DNA of 64,000 nt from Athripsodes cinereus (lineage: Eukaryota; Arthropoda; Insecta; Trichoptera; Leptoceridae), in the NCBI GenBank assembly GCA_947579605.1, contig OX388322.1:11656001-11720000 (forward strand), in the 5' to 3' direction. Position 1 is the stretch's first letter. The number at the start of each line of letters is the position of its first letter. A program made the translations under genes and the position numbers. Under the pieces are notes generated by a model. The model was not told the origin of the DNA. It made no database searches and worked only from the letters and a program-made list of their open reading frames with translations. Shown piece by piece: positions 47,082-58,917 of the stretch.

Positions 47082-47870
47082 CTAGTTTTTTGGATTCTTT
47101 TCATTCAATTCTATTTCCAATTCTGAGTTATTTACAGTTACAATAGAATTTTGATTTTTAAACCAGCAATTTTCTTCAGAATGGTAACGTTTTCCTTTTT
47201 TCTCATTAGCACAGATTTTGCATGGTTTTTTGTATTCATTTTTATTTAATTGAGTGTCAGGATATGAAACCCTTTTTTTAACATATTTATTCTTCCCAAC
47301 AAGATATTCTAATTTTCCTAATGCATTGTATAGATCTTCCGTTCCTTGTAAAGCTTCTCTATCAATTTTATCAGCAACATAATTTGGTAGTCCAAATGCT
47401 ATGAGGTCTACAAGTGTTCCAGTATCAATTGATTTTCTCACTCTCAACAATAGTTTTTCTTTTTTTAAAGCATACTCAATTAACGGGCCTGTTTGATAAT
47501 TAAAAGCGAGAGCGTATCTAATAGGTGACCATCCTTTGTTTTCAAAAGTCACGCAAAAACTTTTTTCCCAGTCTTCCCATCTCGATTCCACTGTATGTTT
47601 AATCAACATACAGCTGTACCATTCTTGACTGGAGTATTCCAAAAAGGCTTTTAATATTTCAATTTTTTTTATATCATCCTCGATTTGAAATCGTTTACAT
47701 TCTAAATTAAAATCTTTCATCCACTGGCATGCATTTGTATTTCTGCCTGTAAATTTTTCAATCATGAATTTCTCTGCAATTTTTCCCAAATTTGGATTTT
47801 CATATTTTGTTTGCTTATCTTCAACTAATTTTGTTAACAGTTTTTCCAACGTTTCATTTAGTTTATCCAT
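47082..47870 (-). CDS. gag: Retrotransposon Gag with zinc knuckle
   Basis: 262 residues from the ATG at 47870, which has a strong context (ACCATGG); the frame is open six codons further upstream but without an ATG. The middle part (KFTGRNTNACQWMKDFNLEC, EILKAFLEYSSQEWY, WEDWEKSFCVTF) resembles retrotransposon capsid regions. Near the C-terminus a knuckle C-x2-C-x9-H-x4-C (CKICAN...RYHSEENC) is a longer variant of the usual CCHC box. It ends NPKN then TAG at 47084-47082. The leader between the LTR and this ATG is only about 30 nt. Confidence 0.88.
   Translation of the reverse strand: MDKLNETLEKLLTKLVEDKQTKYENPNLGKIAEKFMIEKFTGRNTNACQWMKDFNLECKRFQIEDDIKKIEILKAFLEYSSQEWYSCMLIKHTVESRWEDWEKSFCVTFENKGWSPIRYALAFNYQTGPLIEYALKKEKLLLRVRKSIDTGTLVDLIAFGLPNYVADKIDREALQGTEDLYNALGKLEYLVGKNKYVKKRVSYPDTQLNKNEYKKPCKICANEKKGKRYHSEENCWFKNQNSIVTVNNSELEIELNEKNPKN
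47085..47091 (-). promoter_or_regulatory. -1 ribosomal frameshift slippery site A AAA AAC
   Basis: On the minus strand the gag codons CCA AAA AAC TAG contain the canonical X XXY YYZ heptamer A AAA AAC in the correct phase, with the last codon of the heptamer directly before the stop. A -1 slip gives AAA then CTA GAT ATG CCA, which is the pol frame. No strong downstream stem-loop was identified by eye. Confidence 0.75.
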
Positions 47871-47888
47871 GGTGTTAAATATTATCAA

Positions 47889-47901
47889 TAAATGTTGTTT
47901 T
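47889..47901 (-). promoter_or_regulatory. Candidate self-primer binding site
   Basis: On the minus strand AAAACAACATTTA starts at the LTR border. It lacks the TGG start of a tRNA-CCA primer site. Its exact reverse complement, TAAATGTTGTTTT, lies inside the LTR (48065-48053 in the 5' LTR), 13 of 13 bases. See the finding on self-priming. Confidence 0.45.
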
Positions 47902-48180
47902 ATAATGGATGTTTATACTTGAAATAAAGCAATCAGTGTTTTTCTGAAATAATATCAAAAATTTATTAAAAACATTATTTAAACTAAAGAAACTAAATAT
48001 TACTAAAAATAAAATAAACAATAATAAAACAATTACCTGAAATAATATCAAAAAAACAACATTTAAAGTCTTTACTTCAGGTCTTTCAAAACTAACACAA
48101 AATTACAAACAAAATTACTTTACCAACTGTCAAAACAAAAATTCTAAATTCAAATAAATAAACTAAAGGAAATCACTCCT
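47901..48180 (-). repeat. 5' long terminal repeat, cut by the assembly gap
   Basis: Matches 43577-43856 base for base. The remaining 27 or so bases of the LTR and the flanking DNA fall into the run of N. Confidence 0.9.
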
Positions 48181-48380
48181 NNNNNNNNNNNNNNNNNNNN
48201 NNNNNNNNNNNNNNNNNNNNNNNNNNNNNNNNNNNNNNNNNNNNNNNNNNNNNNNNNNNNNNNNNNNNNNNNNNNNNNNNNNNNNNNNNNNNNNNNNNNN
48301 NNNNNNNNNNNNNNNNNNNNNNNNNNNNNNNNNNNNNNNNNNNNNNNNNNNNNNNNNNNNNNNNNNNNNNNNNNNNNNNN
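48181..48380. other. Assembly gap (200 N)
   Basis: All bases are N. The gap hides the outer end of the LTR and the rest of the Helitron copy to its right. The round length suggests a placeholder and not a measured size. Confidence 1.
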
Positions 48381-49121
48381 GTTGTATCTCGCATTTTTTG
48401 CGTTTTCAAGTTTGTTCCATAAAATGCTCAAAATAGTGTAATATTTGATGTGGCAAAAAGATATGTCTCTTTATAGTCAGAATAAAGAGAGAAAAGACGT
48501 AACTTATTGACATGTAGAAAGATTGTTTTCATCAACATGGCAAAAAAATTCAAATATTTTTAAACTGCAATAAATTATTTAGTGAATGTTACATACATCT
48601 TGTAGAAGAAATTATTAAGAGAATGTTACATCTATCTTGTAGAAATAATAATAACCTTCATTTTGATATATAATGCTCGAAATTTGGCTGAAATATCTCT
48701 TTTGAAAACTTTGTTTTTGCTCTCCTGTAAAATTATGTTTTAGTGAGATACAACCTATTGCCATGTAACTACCGAATTATAGTAAACAAATATTAGTACA
48801 CATTTCGTTCATATTAGTTATAGTAATTTGGTTCTTAATATAGCAGAACCTACGGATTATTTTAGCACAATGCAACAGGCGACGTGGGGGCGCTAATAGC
48901 GTATGGACTCTCCATATTGTTTTTATTTTTGAAATTAAAAATGTATGGCGTAAATAGTTTTCTTCATATTTTTTCTTCCCGTGAATTTGTAAGATGTTTT
49001 AATAGCCTATAGTTTATTCCGGGCGGAGAAGAATCCAACAAATCAAAGATCATTCAAATCGGTACAGCCATTCTTGAGTTATAAGTGTTGTAACACACAC
49101 GTCTTCCTTTTATATATTAGA
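48381..49121 (-). mobile_element. Helitron 5' half (minus), truncated at the gap
   Basis: The minus strand starts at 49121 with TCTAATATATAAAAGGAAG after an A-ending flank (CAAAA), as expected for a Helitron 5' terminus inserted at A|T. It matches 58571-59311 in inverted orientation over 741 bp with no length difference. It contains most of the nested TIR element described at 58918-59331 (here 48774 leftward into the gap). Confidence 0.85.
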
Positions 49122-51967
49122 TTTTGTTGATTCATTAGTGTGATTTAGTAATATTTCTTTGGTTTTTTATTATTGTGATTGATTTAAATGAATGAGTTAG
49201 TCTGAGAATTTATTAGTATGCAAGGATTGCAGGTTAATCGCAGAATGCAGCATATTATAAAAACGTTTAAATTAATTGCAGTGACCTATGTAAACTATCT
49301 ACAGTACATTATAATATTTTCCCCTTAATCATTGAGATTCTATTATATTCTATTCTTTTTAAGGTCATCCACTCGTTTGTGGGTGATTTAAAATCTTTGA
49401 GATGTTTATGTACTCGTACCATGTACCTATTGTAGAATAATGCCTTAATTACCCATACTAAATACGTACGCATTTATGTAGTTAGTTCTAGAGAGTGCAC
49501 TTAATTTTTTTTTTCAAAAGTTCTCCATTTTACATAATATATTAGATGATTTTATCGTTTTCCATCTTTGTGTTCTACTATACGTCTGAAATTTTCTTTT
49601 TGTGTATTACACGGATTTCTCTGTAGGTACTAGGTAACAAATATGTCAACAATAATATTATTTTCTATTACAGATACATACAATATAAACACATACATAT
49701 ATATTATTTTAATAGGTAGTGTTATTAAAGTAGACTGCTGTGTTTTTATGAACAATTTTTCAACCCGAACGCTTCCATCCAATGTGTGGGAAGATTTCAC
49801 ACGAATGAATACACAGAACAAGTACCTACATGAATACTAAGCTATTATATTATTATCTATATACACTTTAATATACAACATAGATGTATATTATAATGTC
49901 GCAGTTTATGGATATAAATAGTCGTATCGATAAATTTCTAGGAAATACTGTCTATAATAAAATATTAAGAACATGCATTGTTTACGTATTTAAAAAAGGT
50001 GACTGGAGTAGAATCATAGAATGTCATTTTATAATACTTAATTTAAGGTATATTTAAAGTTTTGATCTACATATAACCGCCTATAAGTGCTGACAGTAAG
50101 GTTTGTATAAAAAAAAACCTAAATTGTGAAATTCTCGAGGTTTTATTAATAAAAGTATAATTCTTGGTGTTCAAGAATAGCGATAGGATAATGTTAAATA
50201 TTGAATATTTTTATTGAAATGATTAGAAATAAATGTTATACATAAAATAGTTACGCAGCATTTACTTTATCATATTTCCAAATATTCCAGAATGATTTAT
50301 TCTAAATCAATTGGAGTGAGAAGGTGAAGTGTAAAATCCTGGTTAAAATTACGGTTTGCTTTGTGAAGAATATTGCTACTACCTAATATTTTGTCAAAGT
50401 AACCGGCTTTTGAGAAAAGATCAATTCTCCAATTATTCTACAGCATACACACAATATCTAAATAAACAGCGGTACAGTATTGTGTTGTGTGTAAGTAAGT
50501 TCTGTGACTCAAATTTTCTATCTTTACTGTAATTTGCGATGATTGTTTAGTGGAGAAACACACTATTCTATTTATAATTATGTTTAGTGCCGCAAACTGT
50601 TTTAAATTTTCCGTTAATAGCTTTCATAAATATTATGCATACAATATATTATCAATGCGGAACTTCCCACAAGAGAGATAATTTGACTAATAAATATAAA
50701 TAATTAATACCTACCTGAAAGTTTAAACACAAAACGTCTCCTAGTGATCTTTAAGTTACAATACTTGAAAAATTGTGATTAATAATGGGAATTACTCTAC
50801 CCATCTATTTCATACAGTGAATAGTCTGTTAATAAAATAAACATGAAATAAGTAATAGGTTCAGAAAAGTACCTACTTCGATCTTGTTTTAATTTCGTTT
50901 CGCAACGATAAACGAACTTTGCAGTTGTTAAAATCACGATAAAGATTTCATATAAAATTCAAAAGGATATTGGTATTATTTTAAAAAAAAACTGATGACA
51001 ATTTCTTGCAAACATTATTTGGATGATATTTGTGAGCAATCAATTTTTATACATTTATTTTTATTGCTTAAATCACTATAAAAAGCTCTCCATATTTTGT
51101 ATTTTTTCATACCAACATCTGTATTATTATTTACAACGTGATGGTATAGATAAATAAATTCACCATGTAAACTTTTCCACTCAACCAGTTAATATTTCAT
51201 ATTATGAAAAAATACTTTACTCTATTCCTATATTTATGTACATAGTAAATATCCTAGTTCAAAATTTCCATAACCTATTTATTTTGTGACAAAGAGATAA
51301 ATTGATTCGCTTTATTCGCAGATTTGGTTACTTGTATACATCATATTTCACAAATATTACAAAACACAAAGAAAGAGGTCAAAGAAAAGTCAAGTTCCAG
51401 GCTAGAATAGGACATGTCAAACATTTATACTCTTCAATAATTCAGCGTGGAAAATGCCGTGATGGTATTAAAGAAGTCAGCAAAATGACATAGAAAGTAT
51501 TATTAATAAACTATTTTAAAAAACATTCCTGAGAATTTTATAATTCGTTCACAGAGACCATTGCACTCTGTGTGAACATAAATACAAAATGACAATATTT
51601 CGTATATACCTAGGTAGGTACTAGGTGTAGTAGGTACCCACTCATTAGTCGGCTTATTTTCCACATGCACATGTGTTGTGTTGTGTTGTGTTACATCAGA
51701 TTTGCAAAGAAAAAAATACTAACCACATGTTCTCTCTGTGATTCCGATTTAGAACATTGAAAATTGTATAAACACAATAAGTTTTATGTAATTTAGCCAG
51801 AAACTTGTGAAAAGCAACCGTTTATAAGTATATATGAAACTTTGGTGATATGTCATGAAACAAATTACATGAGTAACTTAAGAATTCATTGTATTGATAC
51901 AATTAGGTACCTAATGTTAAAAAAAATATGTTTAATATTGAAATAGCATTGAGAACTATAAAATCAA
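49122..51967. other. Gene-free AT-rich stretch
   Basis: No conserved gene, RNA or transposon end was recognised. A short (GTGTT)4 run lies at about 51672-51693. Confidence 0.45.
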
Positions 51968-52400
51968 TAACCGGGTTAGTTGGAAGACATCGCATTTTAG
52001 CGATAAACTCGCCCTCTGTACATTGAATTGTATAAATGATATTTTCTATGTAAATTTGTATTATTGTAAACAATGTGCAGTGAAGAATAAAATAAATAAA
52101 TAAAATAAATAATTATATATTTATTTATACATTGAATGGCTATAATAGCCTTTGACATGAATAAAAAATGCAAGAAAATAACAATAGATAGAGAAAAAAA
52201 TACATATTACAAAAACTCGACTCAAACAATACACAGCCAAGTTTATTATTATACAGAAACAATATGTATAGGTACAGTGATGAGGTATGCACCTCATCCT
52301 GAATATCTTATTCATTTAAAGCACGAATAGGACGACTGCAGGTTTATTACAGGCATTTAGACTTCGGGTTAACCCACTTGTGGCAAATGCCGTGATGATG
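51968..52400 (+). repeat. LINE tail followed by a family B fragment
   Basis: GGTTAGTTGGAAGACATCGC, GCGATAAACTCGCCCTCTG and a GAAGAATAAAATAAATAAAT tail (51968-52110) are nearly the same as 63543-63695. A diverged family B piece follows at about 52270-52400 (CACCTCATCCTGAATATCTT to AAATGCCGTGATGATGTAG). Confidence 0.65.
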
Positions 52401-54751
52401 TAGATAGGTATTAAAATCAGTAAGTATAATAATCTGTTATTATCTATTACAGCATTATCCAAAATAGAATAAACCAACTACGTAGGTATACGCTACATCG
52501 CTGGCTAGAGAATATTTAAAAAGTAAAAACCCTCAAACTCTGCAATTCTTAACGAATTTATGTAATTCGACATATACAAAATAAATATTTCACAAGTTCG
52601 ACATACGTTGACATTGCAATAATTGACACAATCAATGTTACTATTTCAACATTAATTTTCTCTATATGATCAAACCACATCACACAATACCTGAAAATAC
52701 TTATGTGTAGATGTTATTATAATAGAGTATTACATATATATAATTAGATTATTTTTCGATGTTCCACATTGTGTTTTTTTTTTCTCCATGAAATGCTTAT
52801 GTATGTAAATACTAAGTACTTATCGTGTTATATGGGATGTATTCTATACATAATATGTAGGTAAGTTGATGTGTTTTTCCGAACATACTTAATAATAATA
52901 ATATTGAGTATGAAAATGACCGCTATATTTTCACTAGATGATTGTGGTGGATAGAGTCAAAATGTATTTTAGTTGTTGTGCTCAGATAATTTTGTATAAA
53001 ACAGCAATACACATATAGGAACCTAGTATAATTATATACCTACTCTATAATACCTATACCTACACAGAGATGGGCTAGCAGATATCCCTGACATTTTGCC
53101 GCTACACAGTTTGGGAAATGTGAATAAATAGTGTGTAGGCAGTGAGTTTGTGCTGAAATAATAATTGGCGTGATTAATTTAGTGAAAGATAAATCATGCA
53201 GCAGTGAAAGGTCAATAGTTCCTGCTTCGTGATTTGAATAGTCATATTTTGTATTTTTCAATTTCTTCACTGAGGTGATTTTCACCCTTTTGTCAAACTA
53301 TTTCACTTTCAAAACACATGTTTATTATCATTAATTGTGAAAATATTCCAGAACGTATTTGAGTATGTAGGTATATTGTAAACACAGATTATTAATTCTA
53401 ACCATAGTCTTCGTCCTTTAAACATCAATTTAAATATTAAAAAAACCTATACGAGTACGTATGTATCATTAAATTTCAGGCTATTGTTTAAAGTGTATCG
53501 TTGTTCTTGTGCAGTATTGATTCACATTGACGCTGGCTATTACTCCGTCATAGGCCTCTATGTCCTGGACCAAATGAAAGAAGTTTTCCACCTGTTACAT
53601 TTACATGCAATTCTTGAAGTTATGCAATCGGGAACATTCTTTTCCACACTACACTATACCTAGTCTTCTGGGATCGGATCTAGTATATTGTACTTACCGT
53701 TTCTAATTATAAACCCAAAATAGACAAAGATTTTTTTTTATATTAAGTAAAACATTAAATTATTGTTATGATGGGACTTGGTCAGTATTAAATTCAAATG
53801 AATTGATCAATAGGATAGTAACGTAAAATTATTCGTAACACTAGGAACACGTTTGTTATTATTTCACTACGTTGATATTTACTTTAAGTTTAGATGTTTG
53901 TAGATATATTCTTACATACAACATATTATGTAGGCGCTGTATAGATAATATTATAATGTGTGTTGAATGGATGTAGTGGAAATATTTCATTAAAATGCTT
54001 CATTTTATGTAAAGTTATATTGGGAACCATCGTAGACGACGCCGGGCGGCTTTATTTCTTTTGTCGTCTCTGCATCGCGAATCATATGTGGGCCAAACAT
54101 TGCTGAAACATTGAAACATATATTATACTATTATGTAGGTACATCAATACACAACATACTCTCTCATACCTAAATGTATGCACGCAGATCAAAACTATGA
54201 TACACAGTTAGGAAACTGAAGTGTGTGCGTGGAAACAGTGACAAATTATTGTGGCAAATTGAATTCGTACTGAATAGGCGAATTCTTTTTCAAATTCCGA
54301 ATGCTTTGATTGTATAATGAATATTAAATACACTGTTTTGTTACATTAGAAAACGTGACTTGCCACGTGGCGCAGTAGGTATATCTAAAGGACTAACTTA
54401 ACGTTTCTTTTCCCAGAGAAATCATGTACCTTTCTCGTGTGAATGACAGAAAATACGCAGAGAAATACCTTAATTTAATTTTGATTCTCACGTATTAGTT
54501 TAAAATTATGTGCACTTTTTGAATATTTTTTTAAGATGAAATGCATATGCTTGTTCGCCAAAATGCCGTTACCTAAATAGTTATATGGTCGGACCAACTG
54601 AATAAATTGGTCGCCAGCATATGTATTATGTCCTTACTAGTATTATTAAGTCACCCAGTTAGTAATTTTGTATGATGGTTTCTGTATGTTTTGCAACACA
54701 TAATTTTAATTTTCTGTTATATAAATAAAATACTACATTTTATAATATTAG
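52401..54751. other. Gene-free AT-rich stretch
   Basis: No gene, RNA or repeat with clear borders was recognised. Confidence 0.45.
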
Positions 54752-55054
54752 ATCTTTGCGCCTCAGCGATAAACTCGCCCATTGCACAAAATTATGTGTT
54801 CAGTGGTAATGTTGTCATGTTTTTTTTTTATTCTTTGTATACAAATTTTGTGCAATAAAGAGTGTCCTGTAAAAGGCAGGTATTCGAAAAAAATAAGACA
54901 TTTTACATCTTAAATTCAGCGATGAGGCTTGCCACCCATCCTGAATGTCTTGATTTTATATTGGCACGAAGAGGACAGTTTGCATGTTTCTTACGTGCAG
55001 CTGATCTGCTGGCTACCCCACTTGTGGGATATGCCGTGATGGTATAGTAGTAGT
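54752..55054 (+). repeat. LINE tail fused to a family B copy
   Basis: A LINE tail (GATCTTTGCGCCTCAGCGAT, AAACTCGCCC, TTTGTGCAATAAAG) ends at about 54860 and runs directly into family B (AGTGTCCTGTAAAAGGCAGG through GATATGCCGTGATGGTATAG plus TAG repeats). The short open frame here is part of the repeat. Confidence 0.7.
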
Positions 55055-55260
55055 AGTATTCCCTACGCAGATAAAATCCTAGAATATGACGAGGTGGCGT
55101 CGGGAGTGATTCCTGGTGAAACTTTGCGGTGTATATATTTCTATATTATACAAAATATCAGTACGTATAATAGGTTGACTTAGCATCGTTGTAATTTGTC
55201 ATAGACATGCTGTGTCACTTCTGCTTTTCTCCAAACCTTAAAAGCGATTTTAATTGCGTT

Positions 55261-55425
55261 CGTCGGTAACCTGAAGGTAGAGTCTAGGCCTCATGCACAT
55301 GAGGTTCGCGGTTCGATCCCAGGTGCCGGCAAACTCTCCTTTCATGACACAAACTTTTAGCTTACTGTGAAAGGTATATAAGGTTGTATTTGGATTTATA
55401 AAAAAAAACAAGATACATTTAAAAA
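55261..55425 (+). repeat. tRNA-derived SINE family C, well preserved
   Basis: GGTAACCTGAAGGTAGAGTC (box A region), GCGGTTCGATCCCAGG (box B), TTTCATGACACAAACTTTTA and GGTTGTATTTGGATTTATAA, then an A-rich tail. Closest relative is 3826-4003. Confidence 0.8.
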
Positions 55426-56516
55426 AAATCAACTGAATCTTGGTGATGGAAGTTGATTGCTATAGCCGTTACATCACGTGGCCGGTCATGTTAAAGTTTA
55501 ATATATTAAGTTAGAAGAAAAGTACAATAGAAATAGTATGGACAGGCAGGAATTCATAGTAGATACGGGGATTTCATTAGTACCTTCCTATCTGTTAATG
55601 TTAATAATTTCACGCCCTATGCAAATTCAAATATCTGTTGATAAATATATACTAATATAAGATTATAAGCTCAATGTATCTACACTGACATAGAGATGAT
55701 TATTATATGCACGGTAGATAAACAATGTGCGTGCATATAATAGCTATGTTCATATCTCCAGACGAAAATAAACTTTTATTTAATTGATTCTGCATTGTTA
55801 TAATACGTTTAGGCATGTCTGAAATATTTATTATAAATGTGAAGGATTGTTATCGTATTTATAGAAATACTATAAATTTATCTATATATGAAATAGCTGT
55901 AGTAAACACAGCTTTGCTGTAAGCTAAGTTGTGAACATCATCTACTGAAAATAAATAAATTAAAGTTAGCTTGTTTCTGAATGTATATATTTTCTAATTA
56001 TTTGTAAATTATTTAATATGAATTTTCACAGTGTAAACACAAACATCCTTCAGTAATTGGTATATATTTTAGTTTGTTTGTTATCATCGTCACACCATCA
56101 CGGTATCTGAAATGGAGTTGTCAGCAGTTTATTTATTTTTATTTAGACTAATTATAAATGCAATAAACATGCAAATTGTCTTCTCTGTGCCAATAAAAAC
56201 ATTCAAGATGGGAAGTACACCCAGACTAATAAGTATATTTACTCAGTAGCGGGACTACACTTTTTATATAGTCATACTTTTGTGACGTAAATAATTATTC
56301 CCATAATTTGGTACGGAATTAAAGGAATTTAATTTAACCCCCCTTCCCGTCGCCAAATCATCAGTTTGGTATTGGAATTTGAGATATTTCACAACCCCAT
56401 CGTTTTCGTATAGCATTTTCGGACAATACTTATAGTTTTTCTTTTGTAGACATATTGTTTTGTATGGAAGGAACGCCACTGTAATCTACTTATCTTTTTG
56501 TATACTGATCGAGTGA

Positions 56517-56580
56517 ATATTATATCTACGTACAATTTATAAGTAGGTACATACCTATAAATTGTACGTAGATATAATAT
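56517..56580. repeat. Perfect 25-bp inverted repeat
   Basis: ATATTATATCTACGTACAAT(TTATA) at 56517-56541 is exactly reversed at 56556-56580, with a 14-base loop. Confidence 0.9.
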
Positions 56581-56790
56581 ATGCCATAAACTCCTGTGAT
56601 TCAGGCGAAAAGTCATTTATTAATATATTTGTGAGAGATTTACTTATATTTCTTTTGATTTTATTTTATTTTTATTAGGGTCACTGTGCTTTTTTAAGCT
56701 CTGACTACATAAAAATATATTACGTAGATCGTAAGAAGGAAAAACATTTGGCGACGTAATTTCCACGCGTTACTTACTTAAATACTTGTT

Positions 56791-56844
<54 letters not shown>
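56791..56844. repeat. (GT)n microsatellite
   Basis: About 26 GT units with one interruption (GTAT) near the start. Confidence 0.97.
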
Positions 56845-56846
<2 letters not shown>

Positions 56847-56999
56847 CTGCATGATGGAAGAAGTATATTAATATAAACATGTCTACATACTTCTAACATC
56901 ACATCATCTCTATCATGTGGGGGTAGCCATTGGATTTACTACATGTAGGTATTAATCATGTACACAACAACACTTTTATGCCTACCATGAAAGTATTCA

Positions 57000-57235
57000 T
57001 ATTAGTGTTGTGCTTTTTTCAAATAATATAATCTGGGTTTGTGATGGACTCATCGCAAGCAGCCCAATCACCTACTCTCTACAGTAAATAATACGCTTGT
57101 GTCGTGAAAGTGGAGCTGGAGGAGTCGAACACGGGTTGTCTCATTGAGACAGCTTGTATGTTTATTGCATGCAGCTGGCCAGCTGGCTGTCTTGTTGATA
57201 TGCCACTTGTGAGATATGCCATGATGGTATATTTT
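57000..57235. repeat. Reversed SINE family C and a family B fragment
   Basis: 57000-57130 carries the reversed SINE C order (AATCTGGGTTTGTGATGGAC, CGCTTGTGTCGTGAAAG, GGAGTCGAACACGGG). A plus-strand family B end follows (CAGCTTGTATGTTTATTGCA to GATATGCCATGATGGTATA). Confidence 0.55.
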
Positions 57236-57317
57236 TAGTATGAATAAAGAAATAAGGTATCCATCCTGTATGTTTCAATTTTTGTGGTATAGAGACTACG
57301 ATATTATAGAGAAATTT

Positions 57318-57560
57318 CGGCGAGCACCCGGCAATGAATTGGTCTCTCACTCTTTTTCGCGAGGTTTCGAGTGTCCTGTAAAAGGCAAGTGCTTGAAAAA
57401 ATAAAAACAATTTACGTCTTAAACTCAGCGATAAGATTTGCCACCCATCCTGAGGTCTTACTTTTTGTTGGCACGAAGAGAAAAGTTTGCATGTTTATTA
57501 CATGCAGCTGGTCTGCTGGCTACTCCACTTTTGGGATATGCCGTGATGGTATAGTAGTAG
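57318..57560 (+). repeat. Family B repeat, near full length
   Basis: GAGCACCCGGCAATGAATTG, GTCTCTCACTCTTTTTCGCG, GTGTCCTGTAAAAGGCAAGT, CCACCCATCCTGAGGTCTTA and GGATATGCCGTGATGGTATA, then TAGTAG. With 3022-3268 it defines the family. Confidence 0.75.
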
Positions 57561-58344
57561 ATATAGAGAAATTTACTAGTATACATTATGTTCATTTGCT
57601 GACTACCTCATTCGCAGTTGAAAGGTGTATATACCTATATAAATATATATAATATGTAAGTATGTAATTAAAATATAATGTAATTTACCTATTACCTAAT
57701 TACTTATTACCTATACTCACAGGTATATATTTATTATATATTTTAAAAGTATTGAATTACATGTGACAGTAGATTGACACACTAAATATTATTATTTTTA
57801 GGTGGTGTTATTTAATCCCCGCAAAGTGGGCCAAGTGTGATAATGTTATTACTATTATTAGTGGTGTGTATTATGAATTTGATATCTACATGGTACATTG
57901 TTACTTTGTTTACTTGTCATACTTGCGTGCATGAATATTTTTTTTTACTTTTCCATCTATCCGTATTATCACAACTTTTTTAAACATCAAAAGTAAAGTA
58001 CAGCCAACCAAGCAGATAGAATACTCAAATTGAAAGCTTCAAATTTAAGGGCATTGATAATGTTGACATTTTTACTCTACTTTTATGACAATTAAATAAT
58101 ATTGTATACATTGATACTATATCTCTATTTTTATCTCTCTATTTATGCCTTTGAGATATCTCCCACAAGTGGGGTAACCAAACTATACCATACTATTGCA
58201 ATAACATCTCTCATTTTCGGTTTAATTATTGAAATTACGTACTGCATACAAAGTAGGTACAATTAATGTAAATAATGAGATAAACATACAAATTCATCAG
58301 CAATTTTAGTGTGGGTATGTAAGTATAGGTCTCCTAAAAACTAT

Positions 58345-58545
58345 TAACTTTCAAGTGTCCTACTGCAAAAGGTAAGCATTCTTAAAATATCACGTTTAAG
58401 ACATTTAACATCTTCAGTTCAGTGATGAGTTATGGCCACCCGTCTTGAATGCCGATATCATTACTTTTATTGGCAACGATAGGACGACTTGCATGTTTAT
58501 GAATTGCAGTTTACCCTAATTATGGGAAATGCCGTGATAATATGA
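58345..58545 (+). repeat. Diverged family B repeat
   Basis: TTTCAAGTGTCCTACTGCAA, GGCCACCCGTCTTGAATGCC, GACTTGCATGTTTATGAATT and GGGAAATGCCGTGATAATAT follow the family order. It ends in a (GAAT)n run at 58542-58558, just before the Helitron. Confidence 0.6.
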
Positions 58546-58917
58546 ATGAATGAATGAATAATCTCTGTACTCTAATATATAAAAGGAAGACGTGTGTGTT
58601 ACAACACTTATAACTCAAGAATGGCTGTACCGATTTGAATGATCTTTGATTTGTTGGATTCTTCTCCGCCCGGAATAAACTATAGGCTATTAAAACATCT
58701 TACAAATTCACGGGAAGAAAAAATATGAAGAAAACTATTTACGCCATACATTTTTAATTTCAAAAATAAAAACAATATGGAGAGTCCATACGCTATTAGC
58801 GCCCCCACGTCGCCTGTTGCATTGTGCTAAAATAATCCGTAGGTTCTGCTATATTAAGAACCAAATTACTATAACTAATATGAACGAAATGTGTACTAAT
58901 ATTTGTTTACTATAATT

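Larger units (their letters stand above)
43577..48180 (-). mobile_element. LTR retrotransposon, Ty3/gypsy order, apparently intact
   Basis: In minus orientation: 5' LTR (right end, running into the assembly gap), candidate self-primer binding site, gag (47870-47082), a frameshift site, pol (PR-RT-RNase H-integrase, 47079-43933), polypurine tract and 3' LTR (43883-43577). Integrase after RNase H is the Ty3/gypsy order. There is no env-like frame. The 280 LTR bases visible in both copies are identical and both frames are open, so the insertion is young. The outer 5' end and target duplication are hidden in the gap. Confidence 0.93.

Noticed and set aside
43933..47870. Endogenous retrovirus with envelope
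   Set aside because: Only 40 bases lie between the pol stop and the polypurine tract, so there is no room for an env frame.
48150..48431. Open frames across the N run
   Set aside because: They consist almost entirely of unknown bases and have no meaning.
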